In this document: one piece after another, positions 55,167 through 63,890 of the stretch | Layout of the letters: each line of letters begins with the position of its first letter | Position numbering within the stretch: the stretch's first letter is position 1 | From: Pandoraea norimbergensis | GTDB taxonomy: Bacteria; Pseudomonadota; Gammaproteobacteria; Burkholderiales; Burkholderiaceae | Reading direction: 5' to 3' | Length of the DNA stretch: 64,000 bases | NCBI RefSeq assembly: GCF_001465545.3 | Contig: NZ_CP013480.3 | Span: 496,001 to 560,000 of the forward strand | Translations under genes and position numbers: made by a program | The notes under the pieces: model-generated | The model's database searches: none | What the model was told of the DNA's origin: nothing | What the model saw: the letters and a program-made list of their open reading frames with translations, nothing else

Positions 55167-57152
55167 ATGGCCACCCCGCAAGACAACTCGATCCGCGCAC
55201 ATCAGAGCGACCTCCCGCTGGGAGCGATCGCATCGCACGTGAGCCCTGCGGACCGCCGGCGCGACGAAGTCCCGATCGAACTCGAGAGGACTGTGCCGAT
55301 GCGCCGTTGGATGTGGATCGCCGCCATGCTGGTGGTGAGCACGCTGTTTTGCTGGTTGACGTATGCGCTGAGCTGGCAGCGCGGCGTGGCCGACCTGCGC
55401 GTGAACGCCGGTGCGCGCGTGGAGCGCTACGCCGGTAGCTTGCGCAGCACCGTCGACCGCTACGAATTCCTGCCGTATCTGCTTTCGCTGCATCCGTATG
55501 TGCACGACTTGCTGCTGCACCCCGAGGACCGCGCGGTGGTGCAGCGCGCCAACGACTATCTGTTCGATGTGAATCAGCGCGCGAAGGCGTCGGCGGCGTA
55601 TGTCATCGATGCCAAGGGGCTGGCACTCGCGGCCAGTAACTGGCGTGAGAAGGCCACGTTCGTCGGACAGGAGTACCGCTTCCGGCCGTATTTCATCGAC
55701 GCGATCGGCGGCGGGCTGGGGCGGTTTTACGGTGTGGGTACTACGTCCGGCGAGCCGGGCTACTTCGTGTCGCAGGCGATTCTGGTCGACGGCAAGATTC
55801 AGGGCGTGGTCGTCGTCAAACTGAATCTGGAATGGTTTCAGCGTGCCGGGGCGGATGCATCCGAGCCCGTGGTGGTGGCCGACGATCATGGCGTCGTGTT
55901 TCTGTCGTCAGAGCCGCGCTGGCAGTATCGCGCGCTCGCGCCGTTGACCCCGGAGGTGACGGCGGCGCTGGAGAGCACACGGCAGTATTACAACCAGCAC
56001 ATCACACCGCTGAACTGGAGTGCCGACGAGCGCTTGGATGCCGATGGCGAAGTCGTGACCGTGCGCGACGGGCGTGGGGCTGGCAAGACGCGGCGTTTTC
56101 TTGCCGTGCAGCGCAAGCTTGGCGAACCCGACTGGACGCTGATGTATTTCGCGCCGCTCGATCAGGTGATTGCCAACGCACGCATTGCGGCGGTGGCGGC
56201 GGCGTGTCTGGCGGCGTTCACGTGTTTGCTGGGCGTGGCGTGGAATCAGCGTCGTCAGCGGGTGCGCGATATGTTGAAGAGCCGCGAACTGCTGCAATCG
56301 GCGTACGCGGAGTTGGGCGAGCGTGTGGCTGAACGCACGGCCGATCTGCAATCGGCCAATGAGCGGTTGCAGACCGAAGTGCAGGAGCGCTCGCGCACCG
56401 AGCATGAATTGCGCGATGCGCAGAGCGAACTGGTGCAGGCGTCGAAACTAGTGGCGCTCGGGCAGATGGCGGCCGGTATCACGCATGAATTGAATCAGCC
56501 GCTCTCCGCGCTGCGCAGTTTCTCGGATAACACGCGCGTGTTGCTCGATCGCGAGGAGTACGGCGCGGCGCGCGAGAACCTTGAAGCGATTGCATCGCTC
56601 ACCGATCGCATGGGCCGCATCACGGGCCAGTTACGACTGTTTGCCGGACGCGCACGACGGGGTGACAGCGAGGCATCGGTACGCCGCGCGCTCGATAACA
56701 CCATGATGTTGTTGCGCGGGCGTATGGCGGGGATTCAGGTGACGGAGACGTTCGCCGAAGGGCTCACCGACGTGCAGGTGGCTTGTGAGAGTCTGCGGCT
56801 TGAGCAGGTGTTGATCAATGTGGTGGGTAACGCCATCGACGCCGTGGTGAGTGTGCCGCAACCGCAGGCGCAGCCCTCGATCTGGATCGATGTCGATGCG
56901 GATGATCAGTGGGTGCGCATTTATGTGCGCGACAACGGACCCGGCATCGCAGAGGCGCATATTCCGCGTCTGTTCGAACCGTTTTTCAGTACCAAGGAGG
57001 GTGGTCAGGGTATGGGACTCGGACTCGCCATCTCATCGTCCATCGCTCAGGAAAACGGCGGCCAATTGGTCGCGCGTAATGTACCGGGCGGTGGTGCGGA
57101 ATTTCTCGTGACGCTGCGCCGCGTACCTCGCGCCAGCGGGGTAATCGAATGA
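55167..57152 (+). CDS. dctB: C4-dicarboxylate sensor histidine kinase DctB
   Basis: A 661-residue inner-membrane sensor kinase. Two membrane segments (about 48-68 and 338-358) enclose a periplasmic double-Cache sensor (EFLPYLLSLHPYV, VGQEYRFRPYF, GTTSGEPGYFVSQ). A coiled coil leads to the phospho-acceptor His440 in GITHELNQPLSALR, then the ATPase domain with NVVGNAIDAV and DNGPGIAEAHIPRLFEPFFSTK. It overlaps dctD (dctB ends at 57152, dctD starts at 57149). The Cache motifs match those for C4-dicarboxylate sensing. Confidence 0.94.
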   Translation: MATPQDNSIRAHQSDLPLGAIASHVSPADRRRDEVPIELERTVPMRRWMWIAAMLVVSTLFCWLTYALSWQRGVADLRVNAGARVERYAGSLRSTVDRYEFLPYLLSLHPYVHDLLLHPEDRAVVQRANDYLFDVNQRAKASAAYVIDAKGLALAASNWREKATFVGQEYRFRPYFIDAIGGGLGRFYGVGTTSGEPGYFVSQAILVDGKIQGVVVVKLNLEWFQRAGADASEPVVVADDHGVVFLSSEPRWQYRALAPLTPEVTAALESTRQYYNQHITPLNWSADERLDADGEVVTVRDGRGAGKTRRFLAVQRKLGEPDWTLMYFAPLDQVIANARIAAVAAACLAAFTCLLGVAWNQRRQRVRDMLKSRELLQSAYAELGERVAERTADLQSANERLQTEVQERSRTEHELRDAQSELVQASKLVALGQMAAGITHELNQPLSALRSFSDNTRVLLDREEYGAARENLEAIASLTDRMGRITGQLRLFAGRARRGDSEASVRRALDNTMMLLRGRMAGIQVTETFAEGLTDVQVACESLRLEQVLINVVGNAIDAVVSVPQPQAQPSIWIDVDADDQWVRIYVRDNGPGIAEAHIPRLFEPFFSTKEGGQGMGLGLAISSSIAQENGGQLVARNVPGGGAEFLVTLRRVPRASGVIE

Positions 57153-58495
57153 TGTACAAGAACCTGCAAATTCTCTTCGTCGAAGACGACGAACTCGTGC
57201 GGCGCGCGACGCTGCAAAGCTTGCAACTCGCAGGACTGGACGCATTCGGACTCGCGTCGGCCGAAGCGGCGCGCGAGCGCATCACGCCGGACTTTGCCGG
57301 CATCGTGGTCTCCGACATTCGACTCATCGGCATGAGCGGGCTGGAGTTGCTCGCGCATCTGCGCCAGCATGCGCCAGAAGTGCCGGTGATTCTCGTGACC
57401 GGGCACGGCGACATTTCGATGGCCGTGCAGGCGATTCGCGACGGCGCTTACGATTTCATCGAAAAACCGTTTGCGCCGGATCGCCTCATCGAATCGGCCA
57501 AACGTGCGCTCGAGACGCGCAAGCTCATGCTGGAGAACCAGGCACTGCGCCGGGAACTGGCGGAGCAGGGCGGACGTGCGTCGCGCATCATCGGACGCAG
57601 CCCGTCGATGGAGACCATGCGCACGCTGATTGCCAACGTCGCCATGACGGATGCGCCGGTGCTGATCAACGGCGATACCGGCACGGGCAAGGAGTTAGTT
57701 GCGCGCAGCTTGCATGAGCTGTCGCGGCGCCGCGATGCGCCGTTCGTTGCGCTCAATTGCGGGGCGTTGCCGGAAGCGATCTTCGAGAGCGAGATGTTTG
57801 GTCACGAAGTCGGCGCGTTCACGGGCGCGGCCAAGCGGCGCATCGGCAAGCTGGAGCATGCGTCGGGCGGCACGCTATTCCTCGACGAAATCGAGAGCAT
57901 GCCGGCAACGTTGCAGGTCAAGCTGCTGCGCGTGTTACAGGACGGTGTGCTTGAGCGGCTTGGATCGAATCAGATAATTCGCGTGGATTGCCGCGTGGTC
58001 GCGGCGGCCAAGGGCGATATGGAGCAACTGGTGCGTGAGGGCACGTTCCGGCGCGACTTGTATTACCGCTTGAATGTGGTGACGCTGGCGTTGCCGCCGT
58101 TGCGTGAACGACGCGAAGACATCGTGCCGCTGTTCGAGCACTTTCTGCTGGACGCGGCGGTGCGTTACGGGCGGCCTGCGCCGCTGGTGACGGAGCGTAT
58201 GCGCCAGGAGCTGATGCAGTCGGACTGGCCGGGCAACGTGCGTGAGCTGCGCAACGCGGCGGACCGTCTGGTGCTGGGGGTGGCGAGCGCGCCGCAAGAC
58301 GATTCACATGCACCGCTGCCGCTCAAGGAGCAGGTGGAGCGCTTCGAGCGTGCGGTGCTGCAAGAGGCGTTGGATCACAGCAAAGGCAATGTCGCGGCGA
58401 CGGCCGAGGCGCTGCATGTGCCGAAAGCCACGTTGTATGAAAAGCTCAAGCGTTATGGTTTGCAGACGAAGGGGCAGGGTGAGGGAGAGCGGTAA
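57149..58495 (+). CDS. dctD: Sigma-54-dependent response regulator DctD
   Basis: A 448-residue NtrC-family activator. Receiver domain with acidic pair E12/D13 and phospho-Asp56, AAA+ domain with Walker A GDTGTGKE (175-182) and the sigma-54 contact loop GAFTGA (222-227), and a C-terminal Fis-type helix-turn-helix (GNVAATAEALHVPKATLYEKLKRYGL). ATG 57149 or 57152 are both possible. It should activate dctA and the sigma-54 promoter at 50915-50930. A terminator follows. Confidence 0.95.
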   Translation: MMYKNLQILFVEDDELVRRATLQSLQLAGLDAFGLASAEAARERITPDFAGIVVSDIRLIGMSGLELLAHLRQHAPEVPVILVTGHGDISMAVQAIRDGAYDFIEKPFAPDRLIESAKRALETRKLMLENQALRRELAEQGGRASRIIGRSPSMETMRTLIANVAMTDAPVLINGDTGTGKELVARSLHELSRRRDAPFVALNCGALPEAIFESEMFGHEVGAFTGAAKRRIGKLEHASGGTLFLDEIESMPATLQVKLLRVLQDGVLERLGSNQIIRVDCRVVAAAKGDMEQLVREGTFRRDLYYRLNVVTLALPPLRERREDIVPLFEHFLLDAAVRYGRPAPLVTERMRQELMQSDWPGNVRELRNAADRLVLGVASAPQDDSHAPLPLKEQVERFERAVLQEALDHSKGNVAATAEALHVPKATLYEKLKRYGLQTKGQGEGER

Positions 58496-58522
58496 GCCAG
58501 TCACACGATGCAGCGAGCAACA

Positions 58523-58546
58523 AAAAAGCGCCCTAGGGCGCTTTTT
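58523..58546. terminator. Bidirectional terminator after dctD
   Basis: AAAAAGCGCCC and GGGCGCTTTTT are perfect arms separated by TA, between the convergent dctD and TlpA-like genes. Confidence 0.88.
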
Positions 58547-58569
58547 GTTTGATGCGTTCGTGTGAAGCG

Positions 58570-59094
58570 TCAGGCTTGTTTGCCGAGTGCCTTTTCGATC
58601 AGCTTGTCGAGTTCGGCGTATTCCGGTTCGCCGACGTACTGCTTGAGCACGTGGCCATCGCGATCGACCACGAAGGTCGTCGGCGTGAGTTGCACGTTGC
58701 CGTATTGCTTGGCCACGCTGCCGTCGGAATCCATCGCCACCTTGAACGGCAACTGACGCGACTGCGCGTAGTTCATGACGTACATCGGCGGGTCATAGCT
58801 CATCGCCACGGCGACGAATTCCAGCCCTTGGCCTTTGTACTTCTCGTACGTCTGCACCATCGTCGGCATTTCCTTCATGCACGTCACGCAGCTCGTCGCC
58901 CAGAAGTTCACCAGATAGACCTTGCCCTTGAGTTGCTCGGGGCTCAGCTTCTGTCCCGACAGCAGCGTGAAGGTCGCTTGCGGCGCGCGCTTCTGACCGG
59001 CAAACGTGAAGTACGCGGCAACGGCCACGACCACGATGACCGCGACGGCGAGAATCTTGCCCAGAGGGGACTTGCGAGAGGTCGATGCGCTCAT
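58570..59094 (-). CDS. TlpA/ResA-family thiol-disulfide oxidoreductase
   Basis: A 174-residue protein anchored by an N-terminal membrane segment (about 11-32) with a periplasmic thioredoxin-like domain. The redox motif is C69-V-T-C72 in LVNFWATSCVTCMKEMP, and the cis-proline is in LTPTTFVVDRDG. Such proteins reduce thiols during cytochrome c maturation or oxidative stress repair. The adjacent minus-strand thioredoxin-fold gene suggests a shared task. Confidence 0.92.
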   Translation of the reverse strand: MSASTSRKSPLGKILAVAVIVVVAVAAYFTFAGQKRAPQATFTLLSGQKLSPEQLKGKVYLVNFWATSCVTCMKEMPTMVQTYEKYKGQGLEFVAVAMSYDPPMYVMNYAQSRQLPFKVAMDSDGSVAKQYGNVQLTPTTFVVDRDGHVLKQYVGEPEYAELDKLIEKALGKQA

Positions 59095-59166
59095 GAAACA
59101 GCCAAGGTTGGTTTCGCGGGCGGGGTCGCTTGGCCCCGTTCAGTGACGACGATTCTACTCTGAATC

Positions 59167-59871
59167 TCAGCGCGTCGTGGTGCCGCTGGCGGCGTGCAAA
59201 CGCGCGCGGGCATTGGCGATGGCGTCGTCCAGATAGGCACCGTAGAAGTCCGGCAGACCTGCACCGATCAACGGGTCGGCAATCGCGCGTCCGTTCGTAT
59301 CGAGGAACAAAACCGTCGGCGAAACCTTGACACCGTGGGCACGTGCCCACGCGATACCGGTCGTTGTGGTGCCGTCGAAGTCACGCACGGTGGCGGCGCT
59401 GTCCATGCCGATTTCGCGTACTTCGTACTTGCCGCTGCGCACCAGCGGGGCGAGTTCGCGCTGGCGAATCGGTCCGCAATAGACACAGTCACGCAGCGAG
59501 ACGAGCACGATCAATGGGGCGTCGAGCGCCATTGCGCGGCGTGCATGCGCGGCGAAGTCGGTAGCGGCGGGGAGGGTGGCTCCAACGGCAGCGTGTTGTG
59601 TTGCCGTTTTGCCAGCCTTCAGGGGCTCAGTACCACTAGCAGGTGGTGTCGTGACGCCCGGCAAAACCGTGCCGCCGGGGACGGATTCTGATGGTGTCGC
59701 TTTGGTGGTGGCGCTGGTCGTACTGGAGAGGTTCGCCGCGTTGGCGACCTGTCCGAGGCCTAACGCCGCTGCCAAGAACCAGCCGACAAAGCCGACGCCT
59801 CCCGCCTTCTGTAGAGACGTGCGTGAAGGCGCGGAACGCATTGCCGGAGGAGTGTCTGAACCGTGTTTCAT
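59167..59871 (-). CDS. Periplasmic thioredoxin-fold protein
   Basis: A 234-residue exported protein. A hydrophobic segment (about 24-45) is a signal peptide or anchor; a Thr/Ala/Pro/Gly-rich linker follows. The C-terminal domain has CVYC in VSLRDCVYCGPIRQRELAPLV and the strand VSPTVLFLDTNGRAIADPLIG. It lacks the TlpA insertion and resembles SoxW/thioredoxin-like proteins. The start at 59871 is chosen by position of the membrane segment; an ATG at 59919 is possible. It lies 72 bp upstream of the TlpA-like gene. Confidence 0.8.
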   Translation of the reverse strand: MKHGSDTPPAMRSAPSRTSLQKAGGVGFVGWFLAAALGLGQVANAANLSSTTSATTKATPSESVPGGTVLPGVTTPPASGTEPLKAGKTATQHAAVGATLPAATDFAAHARRAMALDAPLIVLVSLRDCVYCGPIRQRELAPLVRSGKYEVREIGMDSAATVRDFDGTTTTGIAWARAHGVKVSPTVLFLDTNGRAIADPLIGAGLPDFYGAYLDDAIANARARLHAASGTTTR

Positions 59872-59977
59872 GGCGCCGATGATACCGGGTTCCGGCATCG
59901 CGCGTTTCTCGTGTCGCAACCGTGGCGCGGGATGACGGATAATGGCCGACTTCCTTCACTGATTCCCGCCTTTCGCT

Positions 59978-60517
59978 ATGAACCGCGTTGTCCGTGTTTT
60001 CGTCGCTCTCGGTACTTTGGCAATGCTCGTCGCCTGCACGCCTCGCTACGATTGGCGTGAAGTGCGTGACAAGGACGGCGCCTACGCCGTGACGTATCCC
60101 GCCAAGCCGACGCAGGATGCCCGCGAAGTGAAGTTCGCCTCCGGCGCGCTGCCGATGCATATGCAGGCGGCACGTGTGGACGCCGCCTTGTTTGCCGTCG
60201 GTGTCGTGACCCTGCCAAGCGACGATGCGACGCTGCGCCAGACCGTACTCACCGAACTGCAACACGGGTTGCTCGCGAACGTTAGCGATACCGCTGCTAC
60301 GCCGACGCAGGTGATGGTGCGTCAGGCAGGCGATGCGCCATCGTTGCCGGGGCTGGCCGTCGCCGCGCAAGGGTTGGCGAGCGACAAGACCGAGCGCTAT
60401 GTCGCTGCGCGTTTCGTCGGACGCGGCAACCACGTCTATCAGGTGGTCGTGCTTGCGACGAAAGCCCCTGCCAAAGATCAGGTCGATCAGTTCCTCGATT
60501 CGTTCACGTTGGAGTGA
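59978..60517 (+). CDS. Small lipoprotein of unknown function
   Basis: A 179-residue predicted lipoprotein: signal peptide MNRVVRVFVALGTLAMLVAC with the lipidated Cys20. The mature part (YDWREVRDKDGAYAVTYPAKPTQDAREVKF, then GNHVYQVVVLATKAPAKDQVDQFLDSFTL) has the pattern of a widespread betaproteobacterial lipoprotein family of mixed alpha/beta fold near comM. No function is known. It is convergent with the comM remnant. Confidence 0.85.
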   Translation: MNRVVRVFVALGTLAMLVACTPRYDWREVRDKDGAYAVTYPAKPTQDAREVKFASGALPMHMQAARVDAALFAVGVVTLPSDDATLRQTVLTELQHGLLANVSDTAATPTQVMVRQAGDAPSLPGLAVAAQGLASDKTERYVAARFVGRGNHVYQVVVLATKAPAKDQVDQFLDSFTLE

Positions 60518-60533
60518 CGCTGCATCGGCACAC

Positions 60534-61124
60534 TCATGCCGCTGTCGCCTCGCGATACTGCACCGCCTCGGCGATGTGACTGACGTCGATCGCATCGCAC
60601 GCGGCAAGATCCGCGACGGTGCGTGCGACGCGCAACACCCGGTGATAGGTTCGCGCTGACCAGTGATGTTGCTCGACGGCACGATGCAGCACCGCGCGCG
60701 CATCGGCGCATAACGTGCAGTGTGTCTCCAGCGCCCGGCCAGACAATTGGCTGTTCAATTGACCCTGCCGCTCGTGTTGACGCTCACGCGCTTCGCGCAC
60801 GCGCAACGCCACGACGGCACTGCGCTCGCCATGCGACGGTCCCGCGAGTGTCTCTGCACTCAATGCCGGGACACCCACATGCAGATCGATGCGGTCCAGC
60901 AACGGGCCGGACAATCGATTTCGGTAGCGCGCAATCGCATCACTCGAACAACGACACGCACGCGATGGGTGCCCAAGATCGCCGCACGGACACGGATTCA
61001 TCGCAGCGATCAATTGGAACGACGCTGGGAATGCTGCACGCGCGGTGGCCCGCGAGATCGTCACGTGCCCGAGTTCGAGTGGCTCACGTAACACTTCAAG
61101 CACACGTCGCTGAAACTCAGGCAT
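60534..61124 (-). pseudogene. comM: 3' part of comM/yifB (Mg-chelatase-like AAA+), interrupted
   Basis: About 196 codons of the C-terminal part of ComM, a branch-migration helicase used in natural transformation. It begins at the LPEFQRRVLEVLREPLE motif, then AMNPCPCGDLGHPSRACRCSSD and the Mg_chelatase C-terminal domain (SGPLLDRIDLHVGVP, RTYHRVLRVARTVADL). Whole proteins are about 500 residues and have the Walker A/B part before this point. Upstream the frame meets a stop within a few codons and the DNA becomes lower in G+C with a tyrosine-recombinase-like gene. The 5' half is therefore displaced or lost. Confidence 0.85.
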
Positions 61125-61206
61125 TAGGTTGCATTATTTGTCTGTATGGCCTCGCTTCGAACCAAATCGACTATGGTTGTTTAGATACTTCATGAGGAGC
61201 GGGGAG

Positions 61207-61408
61207 ATGAGGATCATTCATATTCGCCCGAAGGCGGAGTTTTCCGGCGCACAAGAAATATGCAGCTACTGCCCGGGCTTTCCGCTAAACCCCCAGAATC
61301 TTCACCTGTTTGAGGTGCCGCTATTGTCGATAATTGTTGATAGGTGCGGCCTTCCAATCCCTATCGTCAATCAGTTTCTGACACACATCGCGCTTAGAAG
61401 CCGAAGTG
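61207..61408 (+). pseudogene. N-terminal fragment of a tyrosine recombinase/integrase, cut by IS21
   Basis: A frame starting MRIIHIRPKAEFSGAQEICS, with GGAGCGGGGAG as ribosome site. It runs 67 codons to LPIPIVNQFLTHIALRSRS and then enters the IS element, where it stops at 61431. The end (hydrophobic strand, PI-x-x-N-x-FL-x-x-IALR-x-RS) resembles the beginning of the SAM-like core-binding domain of XerC/D-type integrases just before a helix usually starting with NTIR. The catalytic part is absent. The call rests on pattern only. It reads away from comM, about 80 bp from the break. Confidence 0.5.
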
Positions 61409-61480
61409 TGTTGATTTTCACCAAATCTTGACCCGGGATTTTCATCGAAATTTAACCCACCCCCAATCAGCCTAGTACAT

Positions 61481-62278
61481 CTACTTCTGTGTGGATAAGT
61501 CGTCATTTTCCGTGCCCTTGGGGGCCTTTTTCCGCGATACCCGAGACTTGGCCGAACTGGTCTTGAAACGCCAGGAATCGTTGCCCGTTTCTACGATGTG
61601 GCAGTGATGCGTCACCCGGTCGAGCAGCGCAGTTGTCATCTTTGCGTCCCCGAATACGCTGGCCCATTCGCTAAAGCTCAGATTCGTCGTTATCGCCACG
61701 CTGGTGTGCTCGTACAGCTTCGAGAGCAGATGAAATAGCAGTGCACCGCCCGTCTGGCTGAATGGCAGGTAGCCCAGCTCATCGAGGATCACCATATCCA
61801 CGTACATCAGCTTGTGCGCTATTTGGCCTTGCTTGCCGATAGCCTTCTCTTGCTCCAGCGCGTTCGTCAGTTCCACTGTCGAAAAGTACCTAACTCGCTT
61901 GCCTTGGCGCTGCACCGCTTGGATGCCTATCGCAGTCGCCAAATGCGTCTTGCCGGTACCGGGCCCGCCGATAAACACCACGTTGTGTGCGCTGGAGAGA
62001 AACGCCAGGTCATGTAGTTCTCGCACCAGCATTTCATCTACGTGCGCTTGGTCGAAATCGAATCCGGTGAGATCGCGATGTGCCGGGAAACGAGCCGCAG
62101 TCATTTGATAGGCAATAGATCGGACTTGGCGCTCTGCCGTCTCAGCCATCAGCAGTTGCTTCATGAAACGCTCCGGATCAAACTCCGTGTGCCTGGATTG
62201 TGCGAGCAGCTCCGGCCAACTGCTTGCCATGCCGTGCAACTTCAAACCCTTGAGCTGAGCTGTAATGTCATTAGACAT
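61481..62278 (-). CDS. istB: IS21-family helper ATPase IstB
   Basis: A 265-residue AAA+ ATPase required for transposition by IstA. The Walker A is GGPGTGKT at 104-111, and Walker [16 protein letters not shown] follows, with [10 protein letters not shown] near the end. ATG 62278 overlaps the istA stop by 8 bp. The C-terminal Lys/Ser-rich tail is typical. The gene appears intact. Confidence 0.95.
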   Translation of the reverse strand: MSNDITAQLKGLKLHGMASSWPELLAQSRHTEFDPERFMKQLLMAETAERQVRSIAYQMTAARFPAHRDLTGFDFDQAHVDEMLVRELHDLAFLSSAHNVVFIGGPGTGKTHLATAIGIQAVQRQGKRVRYFSTVELTNALEQEKAIGKQGQIAHKLMYVDMVILDELGYLPFSQTGGALLFHLLSKLYEHTSVAITTNLSFSEWASVFGDAKMTTALLDRVTHHCHIVETGNDSWRFKTSSAKSRVSRKKAPKGTENDDLSTQK

Positions 62279-63785
62279 GGCGATTCTCCGGGGCATTGGG
62301 CCTTAGGCTCTCATAGCGATCGACATCCGCTGAGGGCTCTTCGGTCAGGTGCAGTTTGGTTGGTGCGGGCAGTAACGGCCCGACTGGCGTTTTGAGCCGG
62401 CCCAGCACATTGATGACATGCTCGGCACTCGGCCGACCTGACTCCAATGACATTTTTACGGCAGTCAGCACAGCGTCTAAACCGTGGTCACGTACTGCCG
62501 CTAGTACTTGCGTCATAACCCGGTCGCCACCGGGATGCTTGAGCAAGTAATGCTGTAAGCGCTGCAGCGGCACCGGCATCGTCGCAAACGGTGCTCCGTT
62601 GCGCAGTGCACCGGGTTTTCGCTCCACCAAGTCGATGTAGTGGCGCCAATCGTAAAAAGTGAGGTATCGATCAAAGCTACGCTCATGTCGGGCGACTTCT
62701 TGCCCTTCGGAAACGATGCTCAGATATGTCGGGTAGCAGCGCACGCTAACGACCTGATTGGTCAGATTCGATGGCACGCTGTAGCGATTGCGTTGGAAGT
62801 GAATCAGGCTCGTTGAGGAGACGCGTAGCGTCTGCTCAACATATCCATCAAATGGCTTAGGGTTGGGCATCAACTTCGTGCGCTCATCTTGCAACGCGTC
62901 AGCAATGGTGAGCTCAGGCCACTGCGGGTGTTTGCCTTGCCACGCGCATAGGCATTGGTCGGCAACCCACTCGTTGAGCGTCGCAAGTGTTTCCCATCGA
63001 TGCTCGGCCGCTTCATGCCAAATCTGTCGTCGCCGATCTTGCACGTTCTTCTCGACGATACCTTTCTCCCAACCGGCAGCGCGATTGCAGAATTCGGGCT
63101 CAAAGAGGTAGTGGCCACACATCGCCTCGAAGCGGGCGTTGATCGCTCGCTCTTTGCCTCGGCCGACCTTGTCGACCGCAGTCTTCATGTTGTCGTAAAT
63201 CCCTCGCCGAGGCACGCCACCAAATGCTGCAAAAGCTCGAGCATGTGCGTCGAATAGCATCTCATGGCTCTGCGTGGGATAGGCAACCAACCAGAATGCG
63301 CGACTGGCGTTGAGTTTGACGTGGGCGACCTCGAGCCGCCGGCGCAAGCCTCCCACGAAGGCATACTCGCAGCTCCAATCAAACTGGAACGCCTCACCCG
63401 GATCGAAAGCCAACGGCACGTAAGCTTTGGTGCGTGGTGCCTGGGATTGCGTCTCGTGCCAGTGCCGCACGAAGGCGCTCACTCGTGCGTAGCTGCCGGC
63501 GTAGCCCTGTGCATGGATTGCCTCAAACATGAAGCGAGCGGTACGGCGATCACGCTTTGGCCGATGGCTGTCGGTGCGTAACCAGCAGCTCAATTGCTCC
63601 GCCCACTCATCGATGACGCTGGGGCTGATTCGCTTGGGGTAATGGGGTTCGACCGCATCGGTCTGGCGCAGCCAGCTGCGAATCGTGTTTCGGGACAGGC
63701 CCGTGCGTCGCGCAATCTCTCGCAGCGGTACCTTCTCGCGGAAATACATCCGCCTGATCTTGGCTAGCATGCCCACCGTGATCAC
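62271..63785 (-). CDS. istA: IS21-family transposase IstA
   Basis: A 504-residue DDE transposase. A helix-turn-helix lies at about 20-40 ([22 protein letters not shown]). The catalytic triad fits D136 ([15 protein letters not shown]), D198 ([12 protein letters not shown]) and E240 or E245 ([12 protein letters not shown]). A C-terminal region after 330 ([26 protein letters not shown]) is the usual IstA tail. It appears intact and is translationally coupled to istB. Confidence 0.96.
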   Translation of the reverse strand: MITVGMLAKIRRMYFREKVPLREIARRTGLSRNTIRSWLRQTDAVEPHYPKRISPSVIDEWAEQLSCWLRTDSHRPKRDRRTARFMFEAIHAQGYAGSYARVSAFVRHWHETQSQAPRTKAYVPLAFDPGEAFQFDWSCEYAFVGGLRRRLEVAHVKLNASRAFWLVAYPTQSHEMLFDAHARAFAAFGGVPRRGIYDNMKTAVDKVGRGKERAINARFEAMCGHYLFEPEFCNRAAGWEKGIVEKNVQDRRRQIWHEAAEHRWETLATLNEWVADQCLCAWQGKHPQWPELTIADALQDERTKLMPNPKPFDGYVEQTLRVSSTSLIHFQRNRYSVPSNLTNQVVSVRCYPTYLSIVSEGQEVARHERSFDRYLTFYDWRHYIDLVERKPGALRNGAPFATMPVPLQRLQHYLLKHPGGDRVMTQVLAAVRDHGLDAVLTAVKMSLESGRPSAEHVINVLGRLKTPVGPLLPAPTKLHLTEEPSADVDRYESLRPNAPENRHV

Positions 63786-63795
63786 CTTGGTATCT

Positions 63796-63816
63796 CCTGC
63801 TCAAAGGTTGAGCAGG
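63796..63816. other. Hairpin in the istA leader
   Basis: CCTGCTCAA (63796-63804) and TTGAGCAGG (63808-63816) form a perfect 9-bp stem with an AGG loop, ending 10 bp before the istA start. It could occlude the ribosome site or bind a regulator and so limit transposase synthesis. Confidence 0.55.
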
Positions 63817-63890
63817 ACATTGAATCACGTGGGTCAATTTTCGATGAAAACTACACCCCTCAAAGGGTCAGTTCTTGGTGCACATCAACA

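Larger units (their letters stand above)
61409..63890. mobile_element. IS21-family insertion sequence
   Basis: A complete 2482-bp element with istA and istB on the minus strand. Terminal inverted repeats of 26 bp (61409-61434 and 63865-63890) start TGTTGAT and end TGACCC when read inward; 20 of 26 bases agree. Further inverted sub-terminal copies containing TTTTCATCGAAA-like sequence lie at 61439-61458 and 63831-63850, as expected for IstA binding. No target duplication is visible at the two flanks. Confidence 0.9.

Noticed and set aside
53625..55889. 754-codon open frame on the minus strand
   Set aside because: It is antisense to dctA and the start of dctB, and its product is His/Arg-rich, typical of a codon-bias shadow.
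61129..61206. A start at 61129 for the recombinase-like frame (100 codons)
   Set aside because: The first 26 codons have no ribosome site and cross the comM junction. The ATG at 61207 has a strong one.
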